This document shows positions 54,312 through 64,000 of a stretch of DNA of 64,000 bases, one piece after another. Both the position numbers and the translations under genes were made by a program. The notes below the pieces were generated by a model. That model was not told the DNA's origin. It did not search any database and saw only the letters and a program-made list of their open reading frames with translations. Positions within the stretch are counted from its first letter, which is position 1. Every line of letters starts with the position of its first letter. The DNA comes from Streptococcus oralis (GTDB lineage Bacteria; Bacillota; Bacilli; Lactobacillales; Streptococcaceae), in NCBI RefSeq assembly GCF_024399415.1, contig NZ_CP029257.1, positions 953,501-1,017,500 on the forward strand, in the 5' to 3' direction.

Positions 54312-54527
54312 ATGAATACAGTAAAGACTCGGAAGGTGGGGAATTCGCTCACTGTGACCATTCCTAAAAATTTGGGGATGACAGAAGGTCAAGAAATGGT
54401 CGTCTACAAAGGGATTGACGGAGTCATTGTCTTAGCTCCAAAACTGAAAGATCCTTTTGATGGGATTACTGATTTGAGAATGACAAATGATTTTGAAGGA
54501 GTAAGGTCACTTGATAGCGAAATCTGA
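54312..54527 (+). CDS. MazE-like antitoxin (AbrB/SpoVT fold)
   Basis: A 71-residue protein with a swapped-hairpin AbrB DNA-binding domain (TRKVGNSLTVTIPKNLGMTEG, residues about 5-25) and an acidic C-terminal tail that would wrap the toxin (DPFDGITDLRMTNDFEG). GGAGGTAGAGCA lies in front of the ATG. It is followed, with a 17-base overlap, by the toxin gene. The pair is on the plus strand, against the minus-strand trend of this replication arm. Confidence 0.85.
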   Translation: MNTVKTRKVGNSLTVTIPKNLGMTEGQEMVVYKGIDGVIVLAPKLKDPFDGITDLRMTNDFEGVRSLDSEI

Positions 54528-54867
54528 GTATATTCCTGAAAAGCAGGATATCATTTGGCTGGACTTTGATCCATCAGTCGGTCGAGAAATCCAGAAACGG
54601 CGACCTGCCTTGGTAGTTTCTAGGAGAGAATATGCCTTGCAAACTGGTTTTGTAGCTGTCTGTCCTATCACTCATGGCCAACAACGCTTGGCAGAAAAAG
54701 GCTTGCTCGTTCCTGTCTCGTCGGACAAGGTAGATGGCGCTGTCAATCCATTTCAACTGTATACCTTTGATTTTCGGATGCGTAATGCTCAAAAAATAAC
54801 AAGAATGGACACGCAGTGTTTTCAGAAAGTCGTCCAACTTTACCAGTACATATTTGGTGATACTTAA
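54511..54867 (+). CDS. MazF/PemK-family mRNA interferase toxin
   Basis: A 118-residue MazF-like endoribonuclease: DIIWLDFDPSVGREIQKRRPALVVSRREY (residues about 13-41) carries the Arg of the active site, followed by VCPITHG with the catalytic Thr-type position. The reading frame opens with TTG at 54511, inside the antitoxin gene, with GGAG and AAGG upstream; no ATG is available early in the frame. Expected to cleave mRNA when the antitoxin is degraded. A terminator follows. Confidence 0.85.
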   Translation: MIAKSEYIPEKQDIIWLDFDPSVGREIQKRRPALVVSRREYALQTGFVAVCPITHGQQRLAEKGLLVPVSSDKVDGAVNPFQLYTFDFRMRNAQKITRMDTQCFQKVVQLYQYIFGDT

Positions 54868-54901
54868 ATCCTACCATGCATAGACAAGGTAGGATTTTTT
54901 C
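54867..54901. terminator. terminator of mazEF
   Basis: Stem AATCCTACC / GGTAGGATT followed by TTTTTT; it abuts the end of the convergent gene at 54901 and may serve both. Confidence 0.7.
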
Positions 54902-56079
54902 TATATGAGTAACCTATCTAAAAACGGATGAAGACAATTGAGGAGAATCCCTCTAGTCCAACTTTCTTGTGCAGATGATAGATGTTCTGCCTGAAGGCAT
55001 TCTTTTAGAAAATCGCGGACTTGTTCTGGTGCAATTTCAAACTCAAAGGCTTTCATCTTGTAGAAAAAATCGATGAGATGCTCAGATAAGTAATCATCTG
55101 AAAAAGGTACTTCTCCACTTTTTCGAAATTCTAATAGGAGCCGAGAAAATCTGGATTTTTCATCAGGTAAATCCCGAAAATAGGAATTAAGAAGCCAAGT
55201 CTGCTTCTGCTTTCGTTCAATAGGATCTTGATTTGCAATCCGCTGATCCTTTTCCAGCTCCTTTTGGTTTTGTTTAGCCTTGATAGCCCGTTCGTCTCTA
55301 TTCTTACCAAAGAGAATTTTTTCCCATTTTCGTTCTTCTTGGGTCAAGGTTTCTGTAAAGCCGAAGTAATCTTGATAGGCTCGTTCTGCAGGCCCCATAG
55401 CAAGAATGAGGTTGTCAGCGTATTGCTTGGCGATTTTATCTCTTTTCTTGCGTTCTTTCTCTGCCTGAATCCGTAAATGCTGCTCGTAGTCGATTTTCTC
55501 CTTGCCTAGTTTGACAAGGTAGAGTTGTTCATCGGTCTTACCAAGTAGAGAAGGTTTGATACACTTTTCCAGCACTTCTTCCATACGAGCCTTCTTCTTT
55601 GGCTCTGCCTTGGTCCAACTTCCGCCTTGAAAGACCTCTAGGAAGAGCTGATAGTCTCTCTCAGGCGCAAAATGATTGCCACGATTGGCTTTGAAAACAC
55701 CTTTCTCCCAAAACCATTTTAGAAGTCGTTCGTCAAAATCGCTTTTATTAACCTTGATTTTTTCCTTTTTCTGAGCTTTCCTGGTCAGGTTTTCAACTTT
55801 TCTGAGTAGTTTTTCTTCCTCTTCTAGTTGCTGGTCAAGGGATAATCGATGAAAATGACGAACACAGTCGCTTCCTATAGGAAAGAGACGTTGGCCTGTA
55901 ACTCCGTTAAAGAGTTCGTAGGCGTATTTAATGGCATTTCCGCAGATACAATTACTACGCCCAATACCATTAAAAATCAAGGAAACTTCATTCCATTCCT
56001 TGGTAGCTTGATCCCAAGTATCAGCTTTTGAAGCTTGTAAAACTGCATCGTGCAGGGATTTTCTAACTGGAAGTGTCAT
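54901..56079 (-). CDS. hypothetical protein with N-terminal cysteine cluster, beside rexA
   Basis: A 392-residue basic, mostly helical cytoplasmic protein. Near the N-terminus CICGNAIKYAYEL...FPIGSDCVRHF has a possible zinc or metal site (CxC plus Cys and His, residues about 42-74). The rest is charged helices (KLLRKVENLTRKAQKKEKIK; a long Lys/Glu-rich segment at about 205-310). I do not recognise the family. It starts 18 bases after rexA ends, on the same strand, so it is probably co-transcribed with rexB-rexA and may take part in DNA handling; that is inference from position only. Confidence 0.7.
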   Translation of the reverse strand: MTLPVRKSLHDAVLQASKADTWDQATKEWNEVSLIFNGIGRSNCICGNAIKYAYELFNGVTGQRLFPIGSDCVRHFHRLSLDQQLEEEEKLLRKVENLTRKAQKKEKIKVNKSDFDERLLKWFWEKGVFKANRGNHFAPERDYQLFLEVFQGGSWTKAEPKKKARMEEVLEKCIKPSLLGKTDEQLYLVKLGKEKIDYEQHLRIQAEKERKKRDKIAKQYADNLILAMGPAERAYQDYFGFTETLTQEERKWEKILFGKNRDERAIKAKQNQKELEKDQRIANQDPIERKQKQTWLLNSYFRDLPDEKSRFSRLLLEFRKSGEVPFSDDYLSEHLIDFFYKMKAFEFEIAPEQVRDFLKECLQAEHLSSAQESWTRGILLNCLHPFLDRLLI

Positions 56080-56096
56080 GAGGTCTCCTTTCTAGG

Positions 56097-59000
56097 TTAT
56101 ACTTTTACAACTTGAACCTCATCTTTGCCGAGCAAAATCAAGTATTTTTCAATGTTTTCAATCGAATAGGCTCGTGATAAAGCTTCTCCGTATAAGGCTA
56201 ACTGACCACGATAGCGGTCTATGAGTTGACTTGGTTCATCGTAATGGTCTGTTTTGTAGTCGAAAAGAACGATACGATCCTTATAAAGAAGATAGCCATC
56301 CAAGATTCCACGAACAACAAAGTCTTCCTGACTCTTTTGGTCGCGTTTGAGCATGGAGAAAGGTTGCTCGCGATAGAGATGATTTGTATTGGCGAGAATT
56401 TCTTGACCGAGTGACGTATCAAAGAAGGCTAGGATTTTAGAAAGATTGATCTTGTCTCTAACAGCTGGACTAGTTTGAACTTGTTTAAGAGTATCTTTCA
56501 GGCTAGCAAGTGTTGGTTGCTGACCAAGGTCCATTCTCTGCATGAGTTCGTGGGTTGCACTACCAATTTCTGCTCCTGTTACCTTTTCTTTAGTTGAAAA
56601 ATCTGGTAAATCAAAGCTGATTGGCTTCTCTGGTGATTTGGTTTGGTTAGCAATTTGTACCCCTTCCATATCCATTACTGGTTCGTAGAATTTCTTGATT
56701 TGGCTTGGAGTTTGGACACTAGGGAGTTCAATAGCTGCACGGTGAAGCGTATTATAGACTTCTACTTCTTTTAGCATTTCCAAAGCTTCTTTGATAGTTT
56801 CTGACTGGCGATTGTCTGCTTGAGAGCTATCTTGGAGAGGGCTCTTGTTTTCCAATTCTCCGATAGCTTCTCTAGTCAACTGGTCTTCACCAACAAAACG
56901 ATAGCTAAAGTTGAGATTGTCCTTGGTAAATACTTTACTGATAGCCCAGACCCAATCTTGGAAATTTCTTGCTTGCAGTCTGGTATTGCCATCTAATTTT
57001 CCATTGTTTGCTGCTGGATATTCCTTGGCTTCTAGCTTTTCACGAGAACCCTTGCCGACAAGATAGAGTTTTTTCTCAGCTCGCGTCATGGCAACATATA
57101 GCAGACGCATCTGCTCTGAATAGCTAGCCAGTTGCAGTTCTTTCTCATTCTGCGTATAAGTTAAGCTAGGAATAGAGAGTTTGATGGTTTTAGGATAGTG
57201 TGCTTCCACTGCTCCTGTTTCCACTTTGGCAATGTATTTGACACCAAGCCCATTTTGACGACTGAGAATAACTTCTGACATCGAGTCTTGCTTGTTGAAG
57301 TCCTGATCCATATTGAGGATAAAGACATAAGGAAACTCCAGTCCTTTGCTCTTGTGAATGGTCATAAGTTCCACGGCATCTTTAGGCGGTGCGACGGCTA
57401 CGCTTGCGAGATCATGCTGGGCTTCCAAAACCTGATCAATCATACGAATAAAACGAGACAAGCCCTTGAAATTACTCTTTTCAAACTGATCTGCTCGCAG
57501 AGCTAGGGCGTAGAGATTGGCCTGTCTAGCAGGTCCGTTTGGCAAAGCCCCAACATAGTCATAATAAAAACGGTCGTTGTAAATCTTCCAAATCAAGTCA
57601 TAGAGAGAGTGGGTTTTGGCATATAAGCGCCAAGAATCCAAAATATCCATGAATTGATTGAGTTTTTCAGCTAGAGCTGTATGAATCAAGTTTTTCTGAC
57701 TTGTTGCCAGTTTTTGAGCATTGACCAGTTTCTCATAGAGATTTTCTTGGATTTTATTCTCTGCTTTCTGGAGGGATAAACGTGCCAACTCGTCCTCATC
57801 AAAACCAAACATTGGAGACTTCATCAGAGCAACTAAGGCATAGTCTTGCAGGGGATTGTGAATGACACGAAGCGTATCCAGCATGACTTGCACTTCTAGG
57901 GATTGGAGATAATTGTTTTGCTCACCGTCGGTTTTGACAGGTATCCCGTACTCAGACAGGGCAAGAAGAATCTGGTCATTACGACTGCGGCTGGAAGTCA
58001 AAAGGGCTATTTCTTTAAAGGTAACACCTTTTTCCTGATGAAGCTTTAAGATTTCCTTGATGACCAGGCGCATTTCCCCAGTGAGTTTCGTTTCTGCTTG
58101 GCTTTCTTCTTCCTCTTGCCCACTATCGTTCTTGTCGTAGAGGAGAAATTCTGCCTTATTTTCTGGATTGGGAGTTAGTTTGGTATTGGCAAAAACAAGC
58201 TGGTGCATGCTATCGTAGTTGATTTCGCCGACCTCCTGGTCCATAAGGCGTCCAAAAACATCATTGGTTGCTGACAGAACTTCTGAACTACTACGGAAAT
58301 TTTCCTTGAGCAAAATCAGCTTTCCTTCTTGAGGATTTTGCGCATAGCGTTGGAATTTTTCATTGAAAATCTGGGGATCTGCCTGACGGAAACGGTAGAT
58401 GGACTGCTTGATATCTCCCACCATAAAGCGATTGTGACCATTCGACAGCAATTCCAGCATCCGTTCTTGAATGTGGTTGGTATCCTGATACTCATCGACC
58501 ATGACTTCATGGAATCTCTCTTGATAAGTCTCGCGAACTTGTGGGAAATTCTCTAAAATCTCAATGGTGTAATGACTAATATCAGCGAATTCAAAGGCAT
58601 TTTCCTGGTGTTTGCGTTCACGATAAGCCTCCACAAAATCACTCATAAAGGTTTGGAAAGTTTTAGCTAGCTCCCAAGTATCTTCATGATAACGTTCTTG
58701 GTAGTCGAGAATGGTTATCTGGTCCGCTAGTTGTCCTAGTTTAGCAAACTGGGTCTTTCTCTCTTCGTTGTAGGCATCAGCCAGTGGCTTCAAATCGGCC
58801 TTACGACTGGAGTTAGCTAGAGATCGACCATTTTTCTCCTTAGAGATGGCGATAATACGCGCAAGCACAGCTTGATAAGCCTGGCTATCGGACTCTTGAT
58901 TTAAGGAGCCAATTTCATCCAGAACCAGCTGCACATTTTCTAAATAGGCAGCTTTTGGAAACTCCTTGGCATCGTTATCCAGATGATAACGGAAGAAACT

Positions 59001-59750
59001 TTCCAAGTCCCAAAGCGCCTGCTTGATTTGCTCAGTTAGTTTGTCTTTTTCATTTGCAAAGTCAGCTTCTTCAAACCCTTTGAGGAAAGACTCGTTCAGC
59101 CATTTTTGGGGACTGCTGGTGGATTGAAGGAAATCATAGATTTTGTAGACTTGCTGGCGCAGACCTCGTTCATCCTTGCCACGTCCAGCAAAGTTTTTCA
59201 CTAATCGACTAAATTTCTCTTTATTTTCACCTTGGTAATGCTCTTCAAAAACCTGATGAAAAACTTCGTTCTTTAAGAGTAACTGTTCACTTTCATTTTG
59301 CAAAATACGGAAGTTCGGTGCGATATCAATCAGATAGCCATGTTTGCCAAGGAATTTTTGCGTGAAGGAGTCCATGGTTCCGATGGCAGCGTTTGGTAGA
59401 TCTGCCAACTGGCGTCCCAAGTGTTGTTTGAGATCAACATCATCGGTTTCTTGGATTTGTTGGCTGATTTTTTTCTCCAAGCGCTCTTTGAGTTCAGTAG
59501 CAGCCTTGACGGTAAAGGTCGAGATAAAGAGTTGGCTGATTTCCACGCCACGTGCTAATTGGTCCAGAATACGCTCTGCCATAACAAAGGTCTTCCCTGA
59601 ACCAGCAGACGCTGAAACAAGGATATTTTGCCCTGCGGTATAAATGGCTTCGATTTGCTCGGCTGTTTTCTTTTGTTCCTTGTTCGAACTCGCTTCTGCT
59701 TCTTGCAATTTTTGAATCTCTTCCTCAGTTAAAAAGGAAATGGGCTTCAT
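56097..59750 (-). CDS. rexA: ATP-dependent helicase/nuclease subunit A (AddA-type, RexA)
   Basis: The motor and nuclease subunit of the RexAB complex that resects double-strand breaks for RecA, equivalent to RecBCD. The 1217-residue UvrD-like superfamily 1 helicase has Walker [10 protein letters not shown] at residues 46-54, Walker B region [18 protein letters not shown], and motif V/VI ([29 protein letters not shown]). The C-terminal RecB-like nuclease shows [21 protein letters not shown] near residue 1170. ATGA overlap with rexB couples the two. Confidence 0.95.
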   Translation of the reverse strand: MKPISFLTEEEIQKLQEAEASSNKEQKKTAEQIEAIYTAGQNILVSASAGSGKTFVMAERILDQLARGVEISQLFISTFTVKAATELKERLEKKISQQIQETDDVDLKQHLGRQLADLPNAAIGTMDSFTQKFLGKHGYLIDIAPNFRILQNESEQLLLKNEVFHQVFEEHYQGENKEKFSRLVKNFAGRGKDERGLRQQVYKIYDFLQSTSSPQKWLNESFLKGFEEADFANEKDKLTEQIKQALWDLESFFRYHLDNDAKEFPKAAYLENVQLVLDEIGSLNQESDSQAYQAVLARIIAISKEKNGRSLANSSRKADLKPLADAYNEERKTQFAKLGQLADQITILDYQERYHEDTWELAKTFQTFMSDFVEAYRERKHQENAFEFADISHYTIEILENFPQVRETYQERFHEVMVDEYQDTNHIQERMLELLSNGHNRFMVGDIKQSIYRFRQADPQIFNEKFQRYAQNPQEGKLILLKENFRSSSEVLSATNDVFGRLMDQEVGEINYDSMHQLVFANTKLTPNPENKAEFLLYDKNDSGQEEEESQAETKLTGEMRLVIKEILKLHQEKGVTFKEIALLTSSRSRNDQILLALSEYGIPVKTDGEQNNYLQSLEVQVMLDTLRVIHNPLQDYALVALMKSPMFGFDEDELARLSLQKAENKIQENLYEKLVNAQKLATSQKNLIHTALAEKLNQFMDILDSWRLYAKTHSLYDLIWKIYNDRFYYDYVGALPNGPARQANLYALALRADQFEKSNFKGLSRFIRMIDQVLEAQHDLASVAVAPPKDAVELMTIHKSKGLEFPYVFILNMDQDFNKQDSMSEVILSRQNGLGVKYIAKVETGAVEAHYPKTIKLSIPSLTYTQNEKELQLASYSEQMRLLYVAMTRAEKKLYLVGKGSREKLEAKEYPAANNGKLDGNTRLQARNFQDWVWAISKVFTKDNLNFSYRFVGEDQLTREAIGELENKSPLQDSSQADNRQSETIKEALEMLKEVEVYNTLHRAAIELPSVQTPSQIKKFYEPVMDMEGVQIANQTKSPEKPISFDLPDFSTKEKVTGAEIGSATHELMQRMDLGQQPTLASLKDTLKQVQTSPAVRDKINLSKILAFFDTSLGQEILANTNHLYREQPFSMLKRDQKSQEDFVVRGILDGYLLYKDRIVLFDYKTDHYDEPSQLIDRYRGQLALYGEALSRAYSIENIEKYLILLGKDEVQVVKV

Positions 59751-62700
59751 CGATTCAACTCCTCTCTCATTTTCTCAAACCAAGCTTGCTTGAGCTTTTC
59801 TCCAACCAGACGCTTGCCATCAGCTAAGTCCAACTTCTCTAGGAAACGTGCTTGTCCTAAGTGATAATTGGCTTCAAATCCAGTGATGGCTTGGTGTTGC
59901 TGAACGTACGGGGCAATACTTCTGCCATTCTCTGTGTATGGATTGATGGCAAACTGGCCTTGTAAAATCTTCTCAGCTGCCTTTTTGTACAGATGGGCAT
60001 TGTAATCCAGTAAGAGCTGGAATTCCTCGTCTGTCAGCTGATTAGCCTTGTTTTTGTTATAAAACTCTCCCAAATGACTACTTTCTTTTTCTAAAAAGAG
60101 ACCTTGGTATTTCATAGACTTGCTAACTTCTGCTACTGCTCCTGCCAGACTTTTAACAGCTAATAAAGATTGGACAGGTTCAGCCATTTCCAAGTACATA
60201 GCGCCAAAAAAGTTCTGCTCCCCTTCTCTTTTTAAGGCAGCAAGATAGGTTGGCAACTGGGAATTAAGCCCATTAAAGAAATGAGGAAACTGGAACTGAG
60301 TTAAACTAGACTTGTAGTCTACCACTCCTAACGCTCCATCAGCTTTCAGGCGGTCAATGCGGTCAACCTTGCCTCGCACATGGACACTCCGACCATTATC
60401 CAATTGAATAAAGGCTTGATCTTTACCACCAAATGCTGCTTCCTCTTGGATGGTTTCAATGGCTGGATTATGCCGAAGGATATGGCCCGTAGTTCGCGCG
60501 ACATCAAGTAGAACTTCCTTGGTAAACTGGGCTTCCAAACTTTCTTGATAAATGGCTTCAAATTCCCGTTCTTGACTAGTTTCTTGAATAGCTTGCTCCA
60601 AACGCTGGTCAAATGGATTTTCAGCAGGTAGTTTCAAGGCATGCTCAAAAATGCGGTGCAAGAAATTCCCGTGACTGCGAGCATCTGGACGAAGCCGCAA
60701 TTCTTCCTGCAAACCTAAGACATAACGGAGGAAATAACTGTATTCATTGCGGTAAAACTCAGTCAAACCAGACGTAGACAGGTAAAACTCTTTGTCAGCG
60801 GGATAGAGAGCCTGCAAGGTCTCTTTCTCTAATGGCTTGCTGCTTGGGCTAGTTGGGAGTGCTGGATTTGTAAGACCTTTTTGGTCAAGTTTTTTCCCCA
60901 TCACACGCGCCAGAACCTTGACAAAGGTCAAATCTTGCTCAGTATTACTTGTCTCGCCCTGCTGATGATAGGCAACCAGACTAGACAAAAGGCTGTGATA
61001 TGAACCCATATCATCCTTAGACAGACTTTTTTGATGAATCTTCTTCTCTATTCGGCTAAATCCAAAACTCACCAGTTCCTGAAGATAGGCCGATTCCTTG
61101 CTCTCATTTTCATTGAGGAGACTTGGAGCTGACAAAATCAACTGATTACGGGCAGCATTGACTAAGGAAAGCATGGTGTAGCGATTTTTCTTGAGGTTTT
61201 CACTACTTGCAATCAGTAATTGTGCTCCCTCTTCAGTCGCTTGGTTTAGGCTTTGTCTTTCTTCGTCTGTTAACAGGCTGGTGTTTTGCGCAATTTTTGG
61301 TAAATGATCCTGAGTCAGCCCAATGGCATAGACAAAATCAGCCGTTAAGGGCGCAATCAAATCGTAACTCTGCACCAGAACGGTGTCAACAGTTGCTGGA
61401 ATGGTGCGATACTGGGACAAACTCATTCCAGAATGGAGCAAGGCTAGGAAATCCTCCAGACTAACTTGTGAACCAGCAAAAACCGTCGCAAATTGTTCTA
61501 AAACATGACAGAAGGCTTTCCAAACTTCGGCTTGTCTTTCCTGTTCAAGAGCTTCCATGGTAGCTGTCAATTCTTGCATCTGCTTGCTTAAAGCAGCATT
61601 TTTTAGAAAAGTATTCCACTTTTGCAAGAGATTTTCAGTCTTTTGCTTCCGACTGGCAAATAAGGTTTCAAGTGGTGACAAAATACGCAAACGAAGAGTA
61701 TTTAAATGAACTAAATCAAATTTTCCATGGTGGGATTTAGTAAATGTTTGCTGAAAAGCTGGCAAGCCATTGATGCCAAGATAGCGGAGATATTGCTCAA
61801 AAGTATCAATATCCGCTTGGCTAAGGTCAGTATACAGACCAGTTCGGAGGAGATTAATCAAATCCTCCTGACGGAAACGGTAGCGTTTCAAACGCAAAAT
61901 AGATTCGACATACTGGGTTAAGGGATGATGGGCCATGGATTCACTTCTACCAAGATAGAAAGGAATCTGGTACTGCTCAAAAATGGTTTTCAGCGATAAC
62001 TGGTAAGAAGCCACATCACCCAAGAGAATACGAAAATTCTTGTAACTTAATTCTGGATGGTCATGTAATTTCTGACGAATAGCGCGAGCCACCAGCTCCA
62101 ACTCCTCTTTTTGCATCAAACAAGACCAAATTTGCAGATTTTCACGGTCTTTCTCATCAACCTCCAATGTTAATTCTGAAAAGTCATAAGAAGACTCCAG
62201 CAAACGAGAGGCCTTGTCAAAACTATCCATTTTCTCATGTGTCTGAGAACGATCCTGAGCAGGTGTTTGGTATTTTGCCCCCAAATGATGAAGAAATTCC
62301 ACACTGGCTTGATAGAGATTTCCTTCAGTAAACGGACTGGTATAAGCTTTCTTGCTTGCATAGGCCCCAATGACAATCTCGGCACCTTTTCGGTGGAGTA
62401 GATCCACTACACGCTCTTCCTCGGCAGAAAAACGGGTAAATCCGTCAATGACTAAGGCAAGTTGACTGAAATCACTACTTACCTTGTCATTCTCAATAGC
62501 CTCAATCAAATGAGATAACTGACTTCCCTGAGCCAACTGACCTTGATTGAGATAGGCTGTTACTTTCTCAAAAATCAAGAGTAAATCTGCTCGCTTATCC
62601 TCATCTGTCAGACTTTCCAAGTCCAAAAAGCTCATCTGAGCAGTCGTCATCTCATGATAAAGTTCAATCAACTGCTGGATAAATTGAGGATCCTGCTTAA

Positions 62701-63022
62701 TTGCACCATAAACACGTAAGTCCTTGGGATCGAGTTCCGCAAGGCACTTATAAAAAGCCATCCCAAGCCCGATGTCATCTAGACTAGTTTTAGTCGGCAA
62801 GTCATTTAAAACCAGGTAACGAGCCATTTGAGTGAAACGCGTGACGGTAATCGCAAAAGAAGCCTGCTGGGACAAGCATTCCAGCACGGCGCGTTCTTTT
62901 TCAAATGAAAGAGAGTTGGGGGCGATGTAGAAGACCCGCTTGCCAGCAGCAACTAGCTCTTCTGCCTCTCTGGTTAAAATATCTGTCAAAGAAGTCCGAA
63001 TATCAGTATAAAGTAATTTCAT
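59747..63022 (-). CDS. rexB: ATP-dependent helicase/nuclease subunit B (AddB-type, RexB)
   Basis: The 1091-residue partner of RexA, recognising Chi-like sequences in this family and cutting the second strand. The N-terminal helicase-like region lacks a good Walker A ([14 protein letters not shown] where a P-loop would be), as known for streptococcal RexB. The C-terminal nuclease has [22 protein letters not shown]. The iron-sulfur cysteines that frame the nuclease in B. subtilis AddB are absent from the C-terminal region. First gene of the rexB-rexA-(54901) unit. Confidence 0.94.
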   Translation of the reverse strand: MKLLYTDIRTSLTDILTREAEELVAAGKRVFYIAPNSLSFEKERAVLECLSQQASFAITVTRFTQMARYLVLNDLPTKTSLDDIGLGMAFYKCLAELDPKDLRVYGAIKQDPQFIQQLIELYHEMTTAQMSFLDLESLTDEDKRADLLLIFEKVTAYLNQGQLAQGSQLSHLIEAIENDKVSSDFSQLALVIDGFTRFSAEEERVVDLLHRKGAEIVIGAYASKKAYTSPFTEGNLYQASVEFLHHLGAKYQTPAQDRSQTHEKMDSFDKASRLLESSYDFSELTLEVDEKDRENLQIWSCLMQKEELELVARAIRQKLHDHPELSYKNFRILLGDVASYQLSLKTIFEQYQIPFYLGRSESMAHHPLTQYVESILRLKRYRFRQEDLINLLRTGLYTDLSQADIDTFEQYLRYLGINGLPAFQQTFTKSHHGKFDLVHLNTLRLRILSPLETLFASRKQKTENLLQKWNTFLKNAALSKQMQELTATMEALEQERQAEVWKAFCHVLEQFATVFAGSQVSLEDFLALLHSGMSLSQYRTIPATVDTVLVQSYDLIAPLTADFVYAIGLTQDHLPKIAQNTSLLTDEERQSLNQATEEGAQLLIASSENLKKNRYTMLSLVNAARNQLILSAPSLLNENESKESAYLQELVSFGFSRIEKKIHQKSLSKDDMGSYHSLLSSLVAYHQQGETSNTEQDLTFVKVLARVMGKKLDQKGLTNPALPTSPSSKPLEKETLQALYPADKEFYLSTSGLTEFYRNEYSYFLRYVLGLQEELRLRPDARSHGNFLHRIFEHALKLPAENPFDQRLEQAIQETSQEREFEAIYQESLEAQFTKEVLLDVARTTGHILRHNPAIETIQEEAAFGGKDQAFIQLDNGRSVHVRGKVDRIDRLKADGALGVVDYKSSLTQFQFPHFFNGLNSQLPTYLAALKREGEQNFFGAMYLEMAEPVQSLLAVKSLAGAVAEVSKSMKYQGLFLEKESSHLGEFYNKNKANQLTDEEFQLLLDYNAHLYKKAAEKILQGQFAINPYTENGRSIAPYVQQHQAITGFEANYHLGQARFLEKLDLADGKRLVGEKLKQAWFEKMREELNR

Positions 63023-63128
63023 CTCTGCCTCGTTTGGTTTATCAAAGTTTCTTACTCTATTATAGCAAAGTTCGCTTCACAGTCCAAATCCAAAATTCTA
63101 GTTGACAATCATTTAATTAGCAAATCAA

Positions 63129-63548
63129 TCATGCTTCATCATCCACTTTCATATGCTGAAAGATATGGAGGAAAAAGTCTTTGGAAACTTCAAAATGCCC
63201 ATAACGGAGTCGAGAAGTATAGTCTTTCCATTCAGGATGTTGTCTGGCTATTTCTATGGAACAATCTTTGACTGGTAGATAATACTCGACATTTCTTCTA
63301 AAGGGAAAGAATCCTTCAAATTGCTCTACTTGATAGGCCTTGTCGTCTATAATTTTACCTACGGCCACAAAAGCCTGTAACTTATCTTGACCGTTCATAT
63401 CGTATTTCGGACTATAGTATAAAAGATAGTCACCTTTTTTCATACGGTTTAAGGGGCCGCCCTTTCCATGACAGACCTGACAAAAATTCCCTTCAACTCC
63501 TCTTAAAACATGGTTCTTTGAAACAACTCCGACCCAATATCTAGGCAT
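63129..63548 (-). CDS. EVE-domain protein
   Basis: A 139-residue protein consisting of a single EVE (PUA-like) domain: YWVGVVSKNHVLRGVEGNFCQV at the start, MKKGDYLLYYSPKYDMNGQDKLQAFVAVGKI in the middle, and FPFRRNVEYY. EVE domains bind modified bases in DNA or RNA. CQVCHGKGG may provide a small metal site. It overlaps the 3-prime end of the MarR gene by 8 bases, so the two are co-expressed. Confidence 0.82.
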   Translation of the reverse strand: MPRYWVGVVSKNHVLRGVEGNFCQVCHGKGGPLNRMKKGDYLLYYSPKYDMNGQDKLQAFVAVGKIIDDKAYQVEQFEGFFPFRRNVEYYLPVKDCSIEIARQHPEWKDYTSRLRYGHFEVSKDFFLHIFQHMKVDDEA

Positions 63549-64000
63549 TTTTATCCTCCAACTCTACTAAAAAACGATTAAAAACTTCTCTATCGTTAGA
63601 TAGTTTTTCAAAAAATTCTTCATCAACACCTTCTACTAAAGGCAAAGCTTGATTGACCTTCTCCGCACCAGAATTCGTCACTGAGACAAGTTTTGCCCGA
63701 CTATCCTTTGGATGTTGATCGCGTCTAATGTAGTCTTTCTTCTCCAGTAGTCTAACAATCTGAGAAACCGTCATGACATCCATACCGGTGAACCGAGCAA
63801 TATCAACTTGCGTTACATATTCCTCTCTATTAGACAAAAACAAGAGCGAGGTTAAAACGATAAATTGAGGCAAAGTGAGACCAACTGATTTCAAGACTCT
63901 TTTTAAATTACTTTCCCACTTGTTGTAGACTTTAATGAACAGAAGACCTGTAGACTCTGTTTCATCATTTTTGTAAATTGAATTAAAGTGATACTTTGAC
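63541..64000 (-). CDS. MarR-family transcriptional regulator (5-prime end beyond the window)
   Basis: The winged-helix MarR fold is clear: LTLPQFIVLTSLLFL, TQVDIARFTGMDVMTVSQIVRLLEKKDYIRRDQHPKDSRAKLVSVT (recognition helix and wing). A TTG at 63894 is not the real start: the same frame stays open to the right edge and encodes the expected N-terminal dimerisation helix (KNDETESTGLLFIKVYNKWE and preceding residues), so the gene is cut by the window boundary. Likely ligand-responsive repressor; its first target may be its own operon with the EVE gene. Confidence 0.85.
   Translation of the reverse strand, partial: SKYHFNSIYKNDETESTGLLFIKVYNKWESNLKRVLKSVGLTLPQFIVLTSLLFLSNREEYVTQVDIARFTGMDVMTVSQIVRLLEKKDYIRRDQHPKDSRAKLVSVTNSGAEKVNQALPLVEGVDEEFFEKLSNDREVFNRFLVELEDKNA

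Noticed and set aside
63541-63894. Complete 117-residue MarR protein starting at TTG 63894
   Set aside because: The same frame continues to the window edge and encodes the expected N-terminal helix, so the gene is partial rather than short.

Overview
The window is a stretch of chromosome from a mitis-group Streptococcus (a close relative of S. mitis, S. oralis or S. pneumoniae). Gene content, gene order and near-pneumococcal protein sequences point there: pgm, ydiF-rgg-ligA-pulA-gapN-glgBCDA-eno, ung-mutX-pyrC, the aco-type pyruvate dehydrogenase cluster with lplA, xerS, rnhB-rbgA and rexAB. The species cannot be fixed from this sequence alone.

Layout. 1-2.3 kb: tail of an upstream gene, then bta and pgm on the minus strand. 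2.7-23.8 kb: a plus-strand run with a lipoprotein, ABC-F protein, Rgg regulator with an adjacent exporter, DNA ligase, pullulanase, GapN, the glycogen operon glgBCDA (with a strong candidate cre site at its start point), a SerB-like phosphatase, glycerate kinase and enolase. 23.9-24.5 kb: gene-free, holding a tRNA-like small RNA with its own promoter and terminator, plus what looks like the scar of a lost element. 24.5-32.7 kb: accessory genes (YkgJ, AraC/GyrI-type regulator, a glycosyltransferase/phosphodiester-glycosidase/membrane-protein operon, a BtrH-like papain-fold protein, a ClbS/DfsB protein, an orphan Imm70-type immunity gene, a YjjG-type HAD phosphatase). 32.8-43.3 kb: ung, mutX, pyrC, a MATE pump, then acoA-acoB-acoC-lpd-lplA, with 554 bp of folded repeats between acoB and acoC.

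About 45.2 kb is the replication terminus: a difSL-type site lies just upstream of xerS, and gene orientation switches there from mostly plus to mostly minus. Right of the site, 45.3-50.0 kb, is the most unusual locus: a TslA-like type VII secretion effector with reversed domain order (N-terminal GxSxG lipase, C-terminal helical targeting region), two small helical partner genes, and five paralogous membrane-anchored putative immunity genes alternating with broken 5-prime ends of tslA-like genes. The array looks like two tandem copies of a two-cassette unit followed by the intact effector cassette. No type VII secretion machinery lies in the window.

50.1-64.0 kb: a CPBP-family protease, a CLC channel, rnhB, rbgA, a plus-strand mazEF-type toxin-antitoxin pair, an uncharacterised gene, rexA-rexB (AddAB-type recombination nuclease), an EVE-domain protein and a MarR regulator that runs off the right edge. 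Other elements worth attention are a family of about 102-nt long-hairpin repeats (one copy at 25.1 kb, three in tandem at 39 kb) with compensatory changes between copies, and the lipoyl domain placed on E3 rather than E2 in the pyruvate dehydrogenase complex. No rRNA, canonical tRNA, CRISPR array, intact IS element, BOX or RUP repeat was seen.
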